This document shows positions 46,204 through 54,524 of a stretch of DNA of 54,524 nucleotides, in pieces. Numbering within the stretch: the first letter of the stretch is position 1; each line of letters begins with the position of its first letter. Origin of the DNA: Corynebacterium sp. (lineage in GTDB: Bacteria > Actinomycetota > Actinomycetes > Mycobacteriales > Mycobacteriaceae); assembly GCF_030538285.1 (NCBI RefSeq), contig NZ_JAUNUG010000019.1:1-54524 (forward strand), written 5' to 3'. A model generated the notes under the pieces. That model did no database searches. It was not told where the DNA came from and saw nothing but the letters and a program-made list of their open reading frames with translations. The position numbers and the translations under genes are program-made.

Positions 46204-46749
46204 TCAAGCGCGGGTTTCTGCACCGTCATCGGGCGGGTACGTCAGCACCCCGTCGGTGACCACCGCGAAAGACGTGAGCTTCTCCGGCGTGGCCTTCGTC
46301 GGGCTCATGATGTCGTAGACCTCGTGGCCCTGGAGTAGCAGCGCATCGCCGATGAGCGAGCGGTGGCAGCGCCACGGGACCGCCTCGGCGCACATGATCG
46401 CGGTCGGGGCCTGCGCGGCGTAGTCGAGCAGCTCCGCCAGGCCGGCCGCGAATTCCGGCGTGAGCATGTAGTCGGCGTAGCCGCGGAAGGAGGCATTGCG
46501 CCAGGCGCCGTTGGGGGAGTCCGCCCTGGTCTTCCGCAACCCGCCGAGCTGGGGGAACCACCGGTAGTCGATCCCGGCCGCCGCGAGGCTGGCCTCGAGG
46601 GCAGCGCCCCAGAACTGCGGGTTGTGGCTCGACTTCGGCACCGTCCGGACGTCGGCGACCTGCGCAATCTCGTGTGCCCGCAACAAGTCGGTGAATTCCT
46701 CCGCGGAACGGTTGGAGTGGCCGACGGTGAAGATCTGCAGGGCGTCCAT
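46204..46749 (-). CDS. DUF488 family protein
   Basis: A 181-aa cytoplasmic protein of DUF488. Seen: IFTVGHSNRSAEEF, VADVRTVPKSSHNPQFW, GLRKTR and CAEAVPWRCHRSLIGDAL, the last with the conserved Cys/His pair. The family's function is unknown. ATG 46749 lies 7 nt after TACCCT (46757-46762, minus strand), consistent with leaderless expression; the frame is open further upstream. Its stop abuts the lipocalin stop in convergent orientation. Confidence 0.87.
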   Translation of the reverse strand: MDALQIFTVGHSNRSAEEFTDLLRAHEIAQVADVRTVPKSSHNPQFWGAALEASLAAAGIDYRWFPQLGGLRKTRADSPNGAWRNASFRGYADYMLTPEFAAGLAELLDYAAQAPTAIMCAEAVPWRCHRSLIGDALLLQGHEVYDIMSPTKATPEKLTSFAVVTDGVLTYPPDDGAETRA

Positions 46750-46829
46750 GGGCCCCAGGGTAGGGCGCTGCCGATGCTGTGGCGCTGACGAGTAGCCATC
46801 TTGTACACACACTGGCTTAAGGTGGCTGC

Positions 46830-48041
46830 ATGGCTCACGTTGCATCCCGCCGTCGCGTCCTCACCGCCCTCATGATTGCCCAGGTCATGGCCGGGCTGGC
46901 ACACGGCGTGACCTTCTCCATGGGGGCGATCCTCTCCGCGGACATGGCCGGGCCGGCCTGGGGCGGGGCCGCGTCGACGGTGACCACCATCGGTGCGGCG
47001 TTGTGGGCGGTGCCGCTGGCGGCGATCGTCAACCGGCGGGGACGCCGGGCCTCGCTGAGCACCGGCCTGGCCCTCGGCTCCCTCGGCGCGCTCTCGGCGC
47101 TGTTCGCCGCGCAGACCGGTATCTACCCCTTCCTGCTGGCGGGCTTCTTCTTCCTCGGTGCGGCCGTGGCCATGAACCTGCAGGCCCGTTTCGCGGCCGC
47201 CGACGTGGCCGACCAGAAGCGCAAGGGGCGCGACATCTCGCTGGTGGTGTGGGCGACGACGATCGGCGCGATCCTCGGCCCCAACCTCTTCGAGCCGACG
47301 GAACGCCTCGGCGCCAGCCTCGGCCTGGCGAGCTTCTCCGGCGCCTACCTGGTGTGCATCGCGGCGCAGTGGGCGGCGGTCCTCGTGCTGCAGCTCATGC
47401 TCCGCCCCGAGCCCGCCCCCGTGGTGGTCACTGGCCCGAAGCCGCGGACGAACCTGCGGGAGCACCCGGTGGTGGCCTCCGCGATCATCACCAACGCGTT
47501 CAGCCACTTCGCGATGATCGCCATCATGTCCATGACCGCCGTCCACATGCACGGCCACGGCGCCTCAATGACCCTCATCGGCCTGACCATCTCCTTCCAC
47601 GTCGGCGGCATGTACGGCCTGGCACCCGTGTTCGGGTGGCTCGCCGATTCGTGGGGCGCGCTCCCGACGATGCTGCTCGGCCTGGCGGGCACCTTCACCG
47701 CCGCGGCGCTGCTCGTGCCGTGGTCCGGGAACGAGTCGATCGTCGTGGCCGCGCTGCTCCTCCTCGGTATCGGGTGGTCCGCCACGCTTGTCGGCTCCTC
47801 GGCGGTGGTCGCCGCGGCCGCGCCCCCCGAGCAGAAGGCCGGCCTGCAGGGTCGTTCCGACCTGACCATGAACCTCACCGGCGCCCTCGGCGGCGTCATC
47901 TCCGGCCCGGTGGTCTCCGTGTGGGGCATGCCGACGATGGCGGTGCTCGTCATCGTGCTCATGGTGGCGGTGCTCGCCGGGACTACTGCTTTGCGAAGCC
48001 GCGATAGGTATATCTCGCCAGCTATATCTTCCGATGTATAG
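46830..48041 (+). CDS. Major facilitator superfamily transporter
   Basis: A 403-aa membrane protein with 12 predicted helices. It has the MFS loop signature IVNRRGRRASL between helices 2 and 3 and a hydrophilic central loop (PAPVVVTGPKPRTNLREHP). GWLADSWGALP repeats the loop motif in the second half. The substrate is unknown; it looks like a drug or small-molecule exporter. ATG 46830 lies 6 nt after TAAGGT (46818-46823). The last 12 codons (RDRYISPAISSDV) lie inside the 48006-48116 repeat element, so the C-terminus is donated by that element. Confidence 0.88.
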   Translation: MAHVASRRRVLTALMIAQVMAGLAHGVTFSMGAILSADMAGPAWGGAASTVTTIGAALWAVPLAAIVNRRGRRASLSTGLALGSLGALSALFAAQTGIYPFLLAGFFFLGAAVAMNLQARFAAADVADQKRKGRDISLVVWATTIGAILGPNLFEPTERLGASLGLASFSGAYLVCIAAQWAAVLVLQLMLRPEPAPVVVTGPKPRTNLREHPVVASAIITNAFSHFAMIAIMSMTAVHMHGHGASMTLIGLTISFHVGGMYGLAPVFGWLADSWGALPTMLLGLAGTFTAAALLVPWSGNESIVVAALLLLGIGWSATLVGSSAVVAAAAPPEQKAGLQGRSDLTMNLTGALGGVISGPVVSVWGMPTMAVLVIVLMVAVLAGTTALRSRDRYISPAISSDV

Positions 48042-48116
48042 GTCGAGTGGGATTGCCGTGGGCGCCACCGGCTACTCGACCTATACCTGTCGAGAAATAC
48101 CTGCCGAGATATACCT
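48006..48116. repeat. Inverted pair of triple 14-bp repeats between convergent genes
   Basis: The left arm 48006-48050 and right arm 48072-48116 are inverted copies. The outer 12 bp (AGGTATATCTCG) and inner 13 bp (GTATAGGTCGAGT / ACTCGACCTATAC, 48036-48048 and 48074-48086) are perfect. Each arm is built from three tandem 14-mers of the type AGGTATATCTCGGC. The stop codons of both convergent genes (48039-48041 and 48116-48118) lie in it. It could fold as a long cruciform or act as a multi-site protein target. Confidence 0.85.
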
Positions 48117-49111
48117 TAGGACCGGTATCCCAGCGGCCCGCTGACACGCATCGTCACCGGGTCCCCGACGTCCGGGCGCGCCCCGCGCACCGTCGCCCGG
48201 AAGACGGTGTCCAGGGCGTCGAGGGTGAGGGACCAGTCGCCGGCGTCATAAAGCACGGAACGCACCTGCGCCGGGATGCCGTCGCAACCGGCGGGCAGCA
48301 CCTCCACCATGTGGGGCAGTACCGCCAACGTCAGGGCCGAACCGCTGCCGATGACCTCGGAGGGCTCGACGTCGAGGGAGGCGGCGTCGAGAAGCGTCGC
48401 GTCCGCGATGAACGCGGCGACCTCGGCGGTGGCCGGGCGTGAGACGAGCTCGGCCGGGGTGGCGATCTGCTGGATCCGGCCCTCGCCGAGCACGACGATG
48501 CGGTCGGCGATGGACAGTGCCTCGGCGCGGTCATGCGTGACATGCACCGTGGTCAGGCCCTCGCGGCGGGTGAGCGAGACGAGTTCGCGGCGCAGGCTGT
48601 CGCGGAGGGGTTCGTCGAGGGCGGACAGGGCTTCGTCGAGAAGCAGGACGGTGGGGTCGGCGACGATGGCGCGCGCGAGAGCCACCCGCTGCCGCTGCCC
48701 GCCGGACAGCGATTCCGGTTTGCGACGCGCGAAACCGCCCATGCCGACCAGCTCGAGGGCGCGCTCGACGCGTTGCCCCCGCTCCCGCTTATCGACGCCC
48801 CCGCGTTTCAGCGGGTACTCCACATTCCCGGCCACCGACATGTGCGGCCACACGGCGTGCTGCTGGAAGACCATGCCCATGCGGCGTTTTTCCGGGGGCA
48901 CGTCGGTGACGTCGCGGCCATCGATGGCGACATGCCCCGCGCTCGGCGCGATGAATCCGGCGATGGTGCGTAGCAGCGTCGTCTTGCCGGAACCGGAGGC
49001 GCCGATGAGGGCGATGAACTCCTCGGGCTGCACGTGGAGGTCGATGTCGGCCAGGCCCGTGGTGCCGTCGGGGAAGGTGACGCGCAGGTCATGGATGTCG
49101 ATGGCGGACAC
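48116..49111 (-). CDS. fbpC: ABC importer ATPase (ferric iron type)
   Basis: ATP-binding subunit of a periplasmic-binding-protein-dependent importer, 331 aa. Walker A GASGSGKTT (37-45), signature ESLSGGQRQR, Walker B VLLLDEALSALDEP and the H-loop HVTHDRAEA are all present. A TOBE-like C-terminal domain of about 90 residues follows. It is the last gene of the fbpA-fbpB-fbpC operon, with a 1-nt gap to fbpB. Ferric iron is the most likely substrate given the FbpB/FbpA partners; thiamine or a phosphonate is possible. Its stop lies in the inverted repeat at 48006-48116. Confidence 0.87.
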   Translation of the reverse strand: MSAIDIHDLRVTFPDGTTGLADIDLHVQPEEFIALIGASGSGKTTLLRTIAGFIAPSAGHVAIDGRDVTDVPPEKRRMGMVFQQHAVWPHMSVAGNVEYPLKRGGVDKRERGQRVERALELVGMGGFARRKPESLSGGQRQRVALARAIVADPTVLLLDEALSALDEPLRDSLRRELVSLTRREGLTTVHVTHDRAEALSIADRIVVLGEGRIQQIATPAELVSRPATAEVAAFIADATLLDAASLDVEPSEVIGSGSALTLAVLPHMVEVLPAGCDGIPAQVRSVLYDAGDWSLTLDALDTVFRATVRGARPDVGDPVTMRVSGPLGYRS

Positions 49112-49112
49112 G

Positions 49113-50711
49113 TCAGCTCCTGACTTTCGGGGATCGCACGGTAAGCGCCAGGGCGACGATGCCGACCACGGCGAACATGAGGGACAGCGCGGAGGCCTGA
49201 TTGTAATTGCCAGCCTGCTGCAGGTTGAACACCTGCACGCCGAGGGTCGTGGTGCCCGGGGCGATGAGCAGGATGGACACGGTGAGCTCGCGCACGGCCG
49301 TCACGGCGACGAGCACCGCACCCGAGAACGCCGCCGGGATCGCCATGGCGCCGGTGGTGCTCAGCAACGCCCACAGGCGACCGGCGCCGGAGATCCGGGC
49401 GGCCTCCTCGACGGCCAGCGGCGTGCCCTGTAGCGGGGCACGCACCGCCTGGAGCACCAGCGCGGTGAAGGCACACACGTAGGCGCCGAGGATGACCCAC
49501 ATCGTGTTGTATGTGCCGGTGTAGCGGCCGAGGATGAGCCAGCCGACACCGATGATCAGCCCCGGCAGGGCCGTCGGCAGCAGCACCGTCAATGTCAGCG
49601 CGGTGTTGCCGACAAAGCGGGTACGGGTGACCAGCAGGCCGATGAGCCAGCCGAGCACACCGCAGATCAGCGCCGCCGACAGGGCGAGTGTCACCGAGTT
49701 GGAGAAGCCCTCCACCACGCGCGGATTGGCCAGGGAGCGGCGGAAATTGTCCAGCGTGATGGTGTCTAGGGTGAAGGGGATGCCCGGGGCGGGCAGCAGC
49801 GCGCGGTAGGCCAGACCGAGAATGGGGCCGAGCGTGACGGCCAGGCCGAGGACCCAGGCCAGTAGGGTCACCGGCCAGCGGGCGCCCCCGAGATCGAAAC
49901 GCAACGCCTGCCCGGTGTCCTGCAGCTTGGAGCCCGCCCACTGGGACACCAGGTAGTCGGCGGTGACGGAGGCGATGCCGAGGAAGAGCAGGACCACACC
50001 GATCGTCGAGACGGTCTGCAGCGGGTTGGCCACGGTGCCGGACTCCATGAAGCGGTAGATCATGGTGGCCAGAGTCTCGAAGCGCGCCGGGGATCCCAGC
50101 AGCGCGGGGATACCGAAGTCCGCCAGGTTCGCCACCGCTGTCAGCGTGAACGCCGAGAGCAGGGCCGGGCGCAGCAGCGGCAGGGTGACGGTGCGCAGCA
50201 CGGTGGAGGTACCGGCACCGGAGATCCGAGCGGCCTGCTCCAGATCCGAGGGAATGGAGCGCAGGCCCGCGGCGACGATGACGTAGACGATGGGGTAGGA
50301 GTGCAACACCAGCAGGAATGTCACGCCGTCGGCGCCGTAGATGTTCCACACCTGCGTGCCGAAGAAACGGTTAAGCCCCTGGTTCGGGCCGAAGAGCTGC
50401 AACCACGCGATCGCCCCGATAAACGGCGGGATGAGCAGCGGGGAGAGCAGGAACAGGCGCAGCACCGTGGTGCCGCGGGCGTTGGTGCGGTCAAGCAGCA
50501 GCGCGATGGCGGTGCCGACGACCGTGGCGCCCACCGCCGAGAGCAGCGTCGTGTACGTGGAGTTCCACACCGCGGTGCCCAGGCCCTGGTCCAGCAGCAC
50601 GGGAATCTGGTTGCCACCGGCGGCCAGGGCGACGACGAGCGCCAGGGGTGTGACGAACAGTCCGAGGACGATCAGCCACACCCCGAAGCGCATCAGGGTT
50701 AGCGCGGGCAT
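49113..50711 (-). CDS. fbpB: ABC importer permease (fused double domain)
   Basis: A 532-aa membrane protein with about 12 helices, made of two fused permease halves, as in FbpB/SfuB iron permeases. Each half has its EAA loop: DLEQAARISGAGTSTVLRTV and AVEEAARISGAGRLWALLST, which contact the ATPase. It starts at ATG 50711, 3 nt after the fbpA stop. The fused architecture is characteristic of ferric-ion importers, which is the main reason for the iron assignment. Confidence 0.88.
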   Translation of the reverse strand: MPALTLMRFGVWLIVLGLFVTPLALVVALAAGGNQIPVLLDQGLGTAVWNSTYTTLLSAVGATVVGTAIALLLDRTNARGTTVLRLFLLSPLLIPPFIGAIAWLQLFGPNQGLNRFFGTQVWNIYGADGVTFLLVLHSYPIVYVIVAAGLRSIPSDLEQAARISGAGTSTVLRTVTLPLLRPALLSAFTLTAVANLADFGIPALLGSPARFETLATMIYRFMESGTVANPLQTVSTIGVVLLFLGIASVTADYLVSQWAGSKLQDTGQALRFDLGGARWPVTLLAWVLGLAVTLGPILGLAYRALLPAPGIPFTLDTITLDNFRRSLANPRVVEGFSNSVTLALSAALICGVLGWLIGLLVTRTRFVGNTALTLTVLLPTALPGLIIGVGWLILGRYTGTYNTMWVILGAYVCAFTALVLQAVRAPLQGTPLAVEEAARISGAGRLWALLSTTGAMAIPAAFSGAVLVAVTAVRELTVSILLIAPGTTTLGVQVFNLQQAGNYNQASALSLMFAVVGIVALALTVRSPKVRS

Positions 50712-50714
50712 GGA

Positions 50715-51794
50715 CTACTGCATGGCGTTCTGGAACAGCTCGACGGCTGCGTCCTTGTCCTCTGTGACCACCTGCAGGTCCGGGGTCATCAGGGCGATCT
50801 CGTGCAGCGGCGGGGTGTCCGCCGGGGTGCCCACATCCTCACGCACCGGCAGGTAGGCCTGCTCGACGGCGATCTTCTGGCCCTCCTCGGAGAGCAGGAA
50901 GTTGATGTAGCGCTCGGCGGCCTCCTTGTTGTCGGAGGACTCGAAGACGCCGGCCGGCTCGGTGATGTACGGCGCGCCCTCGGTCGGGTAGACGGCGGCG
51001 ATCGGGGAACCGGCCTCGGCCAGGTCGCGCACCAGGTAATCGACGACGACGCCGACCGGGTGGCCGCCGCCCGCGATCTCCTGGGAGGTGGGGCCGTTGG
51101 ACTGGGCGATCATCGGGGTGTTTTCACCGAGGGCGTTGATCCAGTCCTCGCCGAGCTGGGAGTCGTTCTTCCACACCGAGGCGTTGAACGCGGCGGCACC
51201 GGAGACGGCCGGGTCAGGCATGACCAGCTGGCCCTGGAAACGCGGGTCGACGAGGTCGGCCCAGGACTGCGGGGCGTCGGCTTCGTCGATGATGTCGGTG
51301 TTGTAGGCGATGACGGTGGGGATGATGCGGGTGCCAACGTAGTGGTTGTCGGCGTCGAGGGCCTCGTCGATGAGCTCGGAGGTGTCGACGTCCTGCAATT
51401 CGGCGAGGTCACCGGCCTCCTTGTAGGTTTCGAAGGTGGCGGAGTCGGCGGCCCACAAGATGTCGGCCTCGATGGAGCCGGACTCCTTCTCCGCGGCGAT
51501 ACGCGCGTTGAGATCGCCGGTGCCAGCGCGGTAGACCTCGACCTTGATGTCCGGGTTCGCGGCCTCGAAGGCGGCGTTGATCTCGTCGACCTTCTCCTCC
51601 GGCTCGGAGGTGTAGACGGTGATGGTGGTGGTCTCGCCGGCGGCGGCCGCGGTGGTGGCGGTGGTGTTCTCCGCGGCGGTGGTCTCGGCGGTGGTGTCGT
51701 CCTCGGCGGGTTCGGCGCAAGCAGCCAGCAGGGCGGCGGAGGAGGCGAGGGCGGTCACCGCGAGGGTGGTGCGGCGGTGAAAGAAGTGGCGCAT
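50715..51794 (-). CDS. fbpA: Iron-type substrate-binding lipoprotein
   Basis: A 359-aa solute-binding lipoprotein. The signal peptide ends in lipobox LLAAC, followed by a Thr/Ala-rich linker (TTAETTAAENTTATTAAAA). The mature part reads TTTITVYTSEPEEKVDEINAAFE, then LWAADSATFETYKEAGDL, PTVIAYNTD and VVVDYLVRDLAEAGSPIAAVYP, typical of the FbpA/thiamine/2-aminoethylphosphonate (class F) binding family. The start is ATG 51794 with AAGGA upstream. It heads the operon. I saw no clear DtxR operator upstream. Confidence 0.88.
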   Translation of the reverse strand: MRHFFHRRTTLAVTALASSAALLAACAEPAEDDTTAETTAAENTTATTAAAAGETTTITVYTSEPEEKVDEINAAFEAANPDIKVEVYRAGTGDLNARIAAEKESGSIEADILWAADSATFETYKEAGDLAELQDVDTSELIDEALDADNHYVGTRIIPTVIAYNTDIIDEADAPQSWADLVDPRFQGQLVMPDPAVSGAAAFNASVWKNDSQLGEDWINALGENTPMIAQSNGPTSQEIAGGGHPVGVVVDYLVRDLAEAGSPIAAVYPTEGAPYITEPAGVFESSDNKEAAERYINFLLSEEGQKIAVEQAYLPVREDVGTPADTPPLHEIALMTPDLQVVTEDKDAAVELFQNAMQ

Positions 51795-51911
51795 GGCGTT
51801 GTCCTTATGTCCGTACTTGTTTCGGAGCCCCGATCTTCCCACGGGTTCACCGTTCCCGCATGAGATGCGATAGCTGCTTCTCGAGCCGGGAGCTGTCGTA
51901 GGAAGAACAAA

Positions 51912-51958
51912 CCCCTCCGCGGCCTTATCCGGTGTGCGGGCGACCTTATGCGGAGGGG
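51912..51958 (-). terminator. Terminator of the M20 peptidase gene
   Basis: CCCCTCCGC (51912-51920) pairs with GCGGAGGGG (51950-51958). Read on the minus strand it ends TTTGTTCTT. It lies 45 nt beyond the stop of the M20 gene. The loop is long (29 nt), with a repeated CCTTAT. Confidence 0.65.
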
Positions 51959-52003
51959 AATACGCCTGACAGTGTACCCGGATTGACCAGGCATCGGTGG
52001 CAC

Positions 52004-53329
52004 TTACACCCCGCAGAACCGCCGCACCAGGGAGCGGTAGGCGCGCACGGTGAGGTCGAGGTCCTCGAGTTCGATGTACTCGTCGTGGTGGTGGAGGAGC
52101 TGGAAGACGTCGCCGAGCGTGCGCTCGCGGGCGTGGAGGGCGAAGCCGTAGCCGTTGCCGCCGAGGCGGCGGCCGAAGCGCAGGTCGGAGCCGCCGGCCG
52201 CGATGGTTGGCACGACAGGGACGCCGGGGAAGAACTCGTTGAAGGTGGCGACGAGGGCGTCGTACAGCGGTCCCGAGGTGGGGGAGACGGTGGCCGGTTC
52301 GGAAATGAGCCGTTCGATGCGGACCTCGTGGTACATGTCGCCCAGCGCATCGGCGAGGATGGCGTCGACCTCATCCTGCGTGGTGCCGGGCAGGGGGCGG
52401 ATGTCCAGGTCGAGGGTCGCGGACGAGGGCAGGACGTTGATGGCGGTGCCCGCGCGCAGGATCGTCTGCGAAAACGTCAGGCGCGACAGGGCGTGGGCGT
52501 AGCGCTTGAGGTCACCGAAGTGCTCGAAGGCCGTGTCGTCGGTGCCCTCCAGCAGGGCGCGTTCGATCTCCGGGTCAAAGCGGAAGGCGCGGACGAAGCC
52601 CTGCCAGAGGGGGTCGTGGGAGACGGGGACGTCGATAAGCGAGATACGACGGGCGACCTCGCCGATTTTCGCGATCGCCGACTCGCGGCCATAAGGGTTG
52701 GAGCCGTGGCCGGCGTCACCGGTGACGTGCAGGCGGCGCTGGGCAGCGCCCTTCTCGCCGACGACGAGGACGAGGGCGTCGGAGCCGTCGGCGATCGGCA
52801 GGTGCGAGCCGCCGGTCTCCGAGAGGGTGTTGCGCCAGGAAAACGCGTCGGGGTGCTCCTCGGAGAGCCACTTCGCGCCGAGGGTGCCGCGGGATTCCTC
52901 ATCGGCCACACCCACGAAGGTCAGCGTGCCGGTGGGGCGACCGGTACGGGCGGCGTCGCGCAGCACGGCGGCCTGGGTGGCGGTGATGAACAGCATGTCC
53001 ATGGCACCGCGGCCGTAGAGGCGGCCGTCGATGATCTCCGCGCCGAAGGGGTCGACCGTCCAGCGCTCGCGGTCGACGGGCACCACGTCGGTGTGGCCGA
53101 GGAAGGTGAGCGGTTCGGCGGCCGGATCCGTGCCCTGCAAGGTGACAACGATGCTCACGCGCCCCGGAGCCGACTCATAGCGGGTGATTTCCACGCCCGG
53201 GGTGTCGGCGAAGAAGCGCTCGAGGGTGTCGGCATTGCGCACCTCCTGGCCGGAGCCGGGGGTGTAGTCGTTGACGCAGGCATTGCGGATCATCTCGCGG
53301 AGGAGGGCGAGGGTGTCGTCGTAAAGCAT
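52004..53329 (-). CDS. M20/M25/M40 family metallopeptidase
   Basis: A dizinc aminoacylase/carboxypeptidase-type hydrolase of 441 aa. The metal-binding motifs are FLGHTDVVPVD (His, Asp), GRGAMDML (Asp), GVADEESRG (catalytic Glu pair) and the C-terminal LLHHHDEYI. The dimerisation domain carries AGHGSNPYGRES. It most resembles the peptidases annotated as carboxypeptidase/succinyl-diaminopimelate desuccinylase-like; the substrate is unknown. ATG 53329 lies 6 nt after TACCTT (53336-53341, minus strand). It diverges from the BaeRF-like gene. Confidence 0.92.
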   Translation of the reverse strand: MLYDDTLALLREMIRNACVNDYTPGSGQEVRNADTLERFFADTPGVEITRYESAPGRVSIVVTLQGTDPAAEPLTFLGHTDVVPVDRERWTVDPFGAEIIDGRLYGRGAMDMLFITATQAAVLRDAARTGRPTGTLTFVGVADEESRGTLGAKWLSEEHPDAFSWRNTLSETGGSHLPIADGSDALVLVVGEKGAAQRRLHVTGDAGHGSNPYGRESAIAKIGEVARRISLIDVPVSHDPLWQGFVRAFRFDPEIERALLEGTDDTAFEHFGDLKRYAHALSRLTFSQTILRAGTAINVLPSSATLDLDIRPLPGTTQDEVDAILADALGDMYHEVRIERLISEPATVSPTSGPLYDALVATFNEFFPGVPVVPTIAAGGSDLRFGRRLGGNGYGFALHARERTLGDVFQLLHHHDEYIELEDLDLTVRAYRSLVRRFCGV

Positions 53330-53415
53330 GGGTCTAAGGTACCCCGCGATCAACTATGTACCCGATCCTCAACATTGTTAGCTCGCTGTGACCTGAATTT
53401 CAGTAGCGTGGAACT

Positions 53416-54513
53416 ATGAATAACGCACTGATCGATCCGAACACTGACCCTGTCCGCCACGAAGATCTGCGCGCCCTCGCCGAGCTGGACGGCCCCGTCG
53501 TCTCCCTGCTCATCCCCACCCACCGCGGGGGCCCCGAGACCGTCAACGACCACCGCCAGCTCAAGCCGCTTCTCGACGACGCCCGCACCCAGCTCGCCGA
53601 GTCCTTCCCGGACACCGACGCGGATGCCCTGCTCGCCGAGGTCGCCGCACTCGCCGACGACGAGCCGTTCTGGCAGCGCCAGGCCGACGCGCTGGCCGTC
53701 TTCGCCTCCCCGTCCGGCACCCGCTACTTCCGCACCACGCTCGAGGGCCAGGCCCAGGTCAGCGTCGGTGAGTACGCCAACCTGCGCCCGCTGCTGCCGC
53801 TGGTCGCCGACGACATGCCCTTCCTGCTGCTCGCCGTGAGCCAGGACAAGGTCCGCCTGTTCGAGGGTGACCGCAACCACCTCGACGAGCTGCCCCTCGG
53901 TGACGCCCCGGCCTCCACCGACGACTCCGACTACTACACCCGCGAGCCCGAGTTCCAGCACCAGACGGGTGATTCCGCACCGGCCCACGGACATGACACC
54001 GGTGAGAACGTTGTCCGCGACAGCTTCCTGCGCGATGTGGCCAAGGCCGTCAACACCCGCTTCACCAACGATGACCGCCCGCTCATCCTCGCGGCCGTCG
54101 ACGAGCACCGCGGCGGCGTCAAGGATTACCTGCCCAACGTGCAGCTTCTCGACGACACCGTCTCCGGCAACCCCGACCAGCTCAGCGAGGCCGAGCTGCA
54201 TGAGAAGGCCTGGCCGCTGGCCTCCGCCGAGGCGGACAAGCGTCACGATGACCTGCTCGAGCGCTTCGGCGAGAACCTCGGCACCGGCAAGGGCACCCAC
54301 GATGCCGCGAAGATCAGCCAGGAATCCGTGCATGGTCGCGTGGACACGCTCGTGCTGACCACGCTGGCCCTGCGCGAGAACACCCTGGGCGATTCCTCCA
54401 AGGCTGCGGATCTCGACGCCGCCGTCGCCCACACCCTGCGCAACAGCGGCACCGTGGATGTGGTGCCGACCTTCCACGAGGAGCGCGCGGCGGGAGCGAT
54501 CTTCTGCTTCTAG
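53416..54513 (+). CDS. BaeRF-like (archaeo-eukaryotic release-factor fold) protein
   Basis: A 365-aa cytoplasmic protein. SLLIPTHRGGPETVNDHRQLKPLLDDA near the start, RYFRTTLEG and the centre HGHDTGENVVRDSFLRDVAKAV, then PLILAAVDEHRGGVKDY, lead to the terminal AGAIFCF. This layout matches the bacterial archaeo-eukaryotic release factor (BaeRF) families, thought to bind ribosomes or act in stress; the real function is unknown. ATG 53416 lies 6 nt after TAGCGT (53404-53409), leaderless. The gene is complete, ending 11 nt before the window edge. Confidence 0.75.
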   Translation: MNNALIDPNTDPVRHEDLRALAELDGPVVSLLIPTHRGGPETVNDHRQLKPLLDDARTQLAESFPDTDADALLAEVAALADDEPFWQRQADALAVFASPSGTRYFRTTLEGQAQVSVGEYANLRPLLPLVADDMPFLLLAVSQDKVRLFEGDRNHLDELPLGDAPASTDDSDYYTREPEFQHQTGDSAPAHGHDTGENVVRDSFLRDVAKAVNTRFTNDDRPLILAAVDEHRGGVKDYLPNVQLLDDTVSGNPDQLSEAELHEKAWPLASAEADKRHDDLLERFGENLGTGKGTHDAAKISQESVHGRVDTLVLTTLALRENTLGDSSKAADLDAAVAHTLRNSGTVDVVPTFHEERAAGAIFCF

Positions 54514-54524
54514 CGTCCGGTTGG

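Noticed and set aside
51795-52003. A DtxR iron box upstream of fbpA
   Set aside because: No sequence close to the 19-bp TTAGGTTAG...CTAACCTAA consensus is present; the hairpin there is better explained as the M20 gene terminator.

Overview
The window is the replication-origin region of a high-GC actinobacterial chromosome, almost certainly Corynebacterium or a very close relative. The evidence is the block rpmH-dnaA-dnaN-recF-DUF721-gyrB-gyrA-DUF3566-tRNA-Ile-tRNA-Ala, the crgA and pknB-pknA-pbpA-rodA-pstP-fhaB-fhaA cell-envelope cluster, frequent GTG starts, and an Erm(X)-type methylase whose leader peptide is of the corynebacterial kind.

Layout. Positions 1-1512 (minus strand) carry the end of yidC, yidD, rnpA and rpmH. 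Positions 1.5-9.3 kb carry dnaA, a canonical oriC with DnaA boxes and an AT-rich stretch, dnaN, recF (no canonical start codon), a DUF721/DciA-like gene and gyrB. Positions 9.3-14.5 kb hold a phosphoesterase, a conserved hypothetical, a small toxin-antitoxin-like pair with a palindromic operator, gyrA (valine at the quinolone-determining serine position), a DUF3566 membrane protein and two tRNAs. Positions 14.6-22.3 kb carry a CDF transporter, two hypotheticals, metF, metE, another hypothetical, ppiA and a rhomboid protease. A further dense DnaA-box cluster lies upstream of crgA at 22.3-22.5 kb. Positions 22.7-31.9 kb are the Ser/Thr-kinase and septal/elongation operon. Positions 32.1-33.7 kb hold tRNA-Leu, a wrecked ABC exporter and an M23 endopeptidase.

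The accessory half begins at 33.8 kb. A PucR-type regulator is followed by a transporter, a 3-hydroxybutyrate dehydrogenase, a two-subunit CoA transferase, an SCP-x type thiolase and a short OB-like protein, which together read as a ketone-body (3-hydroxyacid) catabolic operon. Next come a flavin reductase diverging from an inducible erm system, a pirin, a CHY zinc finger, an orphan HTH antitoxin-like gene with an unknown AT-richer gene, an SGNH lipoprotein, a lipocalin, a DUF488 protein, an MFS transporter, an iron-type ABC importer, an M20 peptidase and a BaeRF-like protein.

The most unusual signal is not a gene. It is a dispersed motif, CGTCGA(N)AAGC with N mostly T or G, found about 29 times on both strands by hand count, far above chance. 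It sits in coding and non-coding DNA alike and often forces codons that look rare here (CTT, ATA). Many single genes also show a -10 element 6-8 nt before the start codon, suggesting widespread leaderless transcription.
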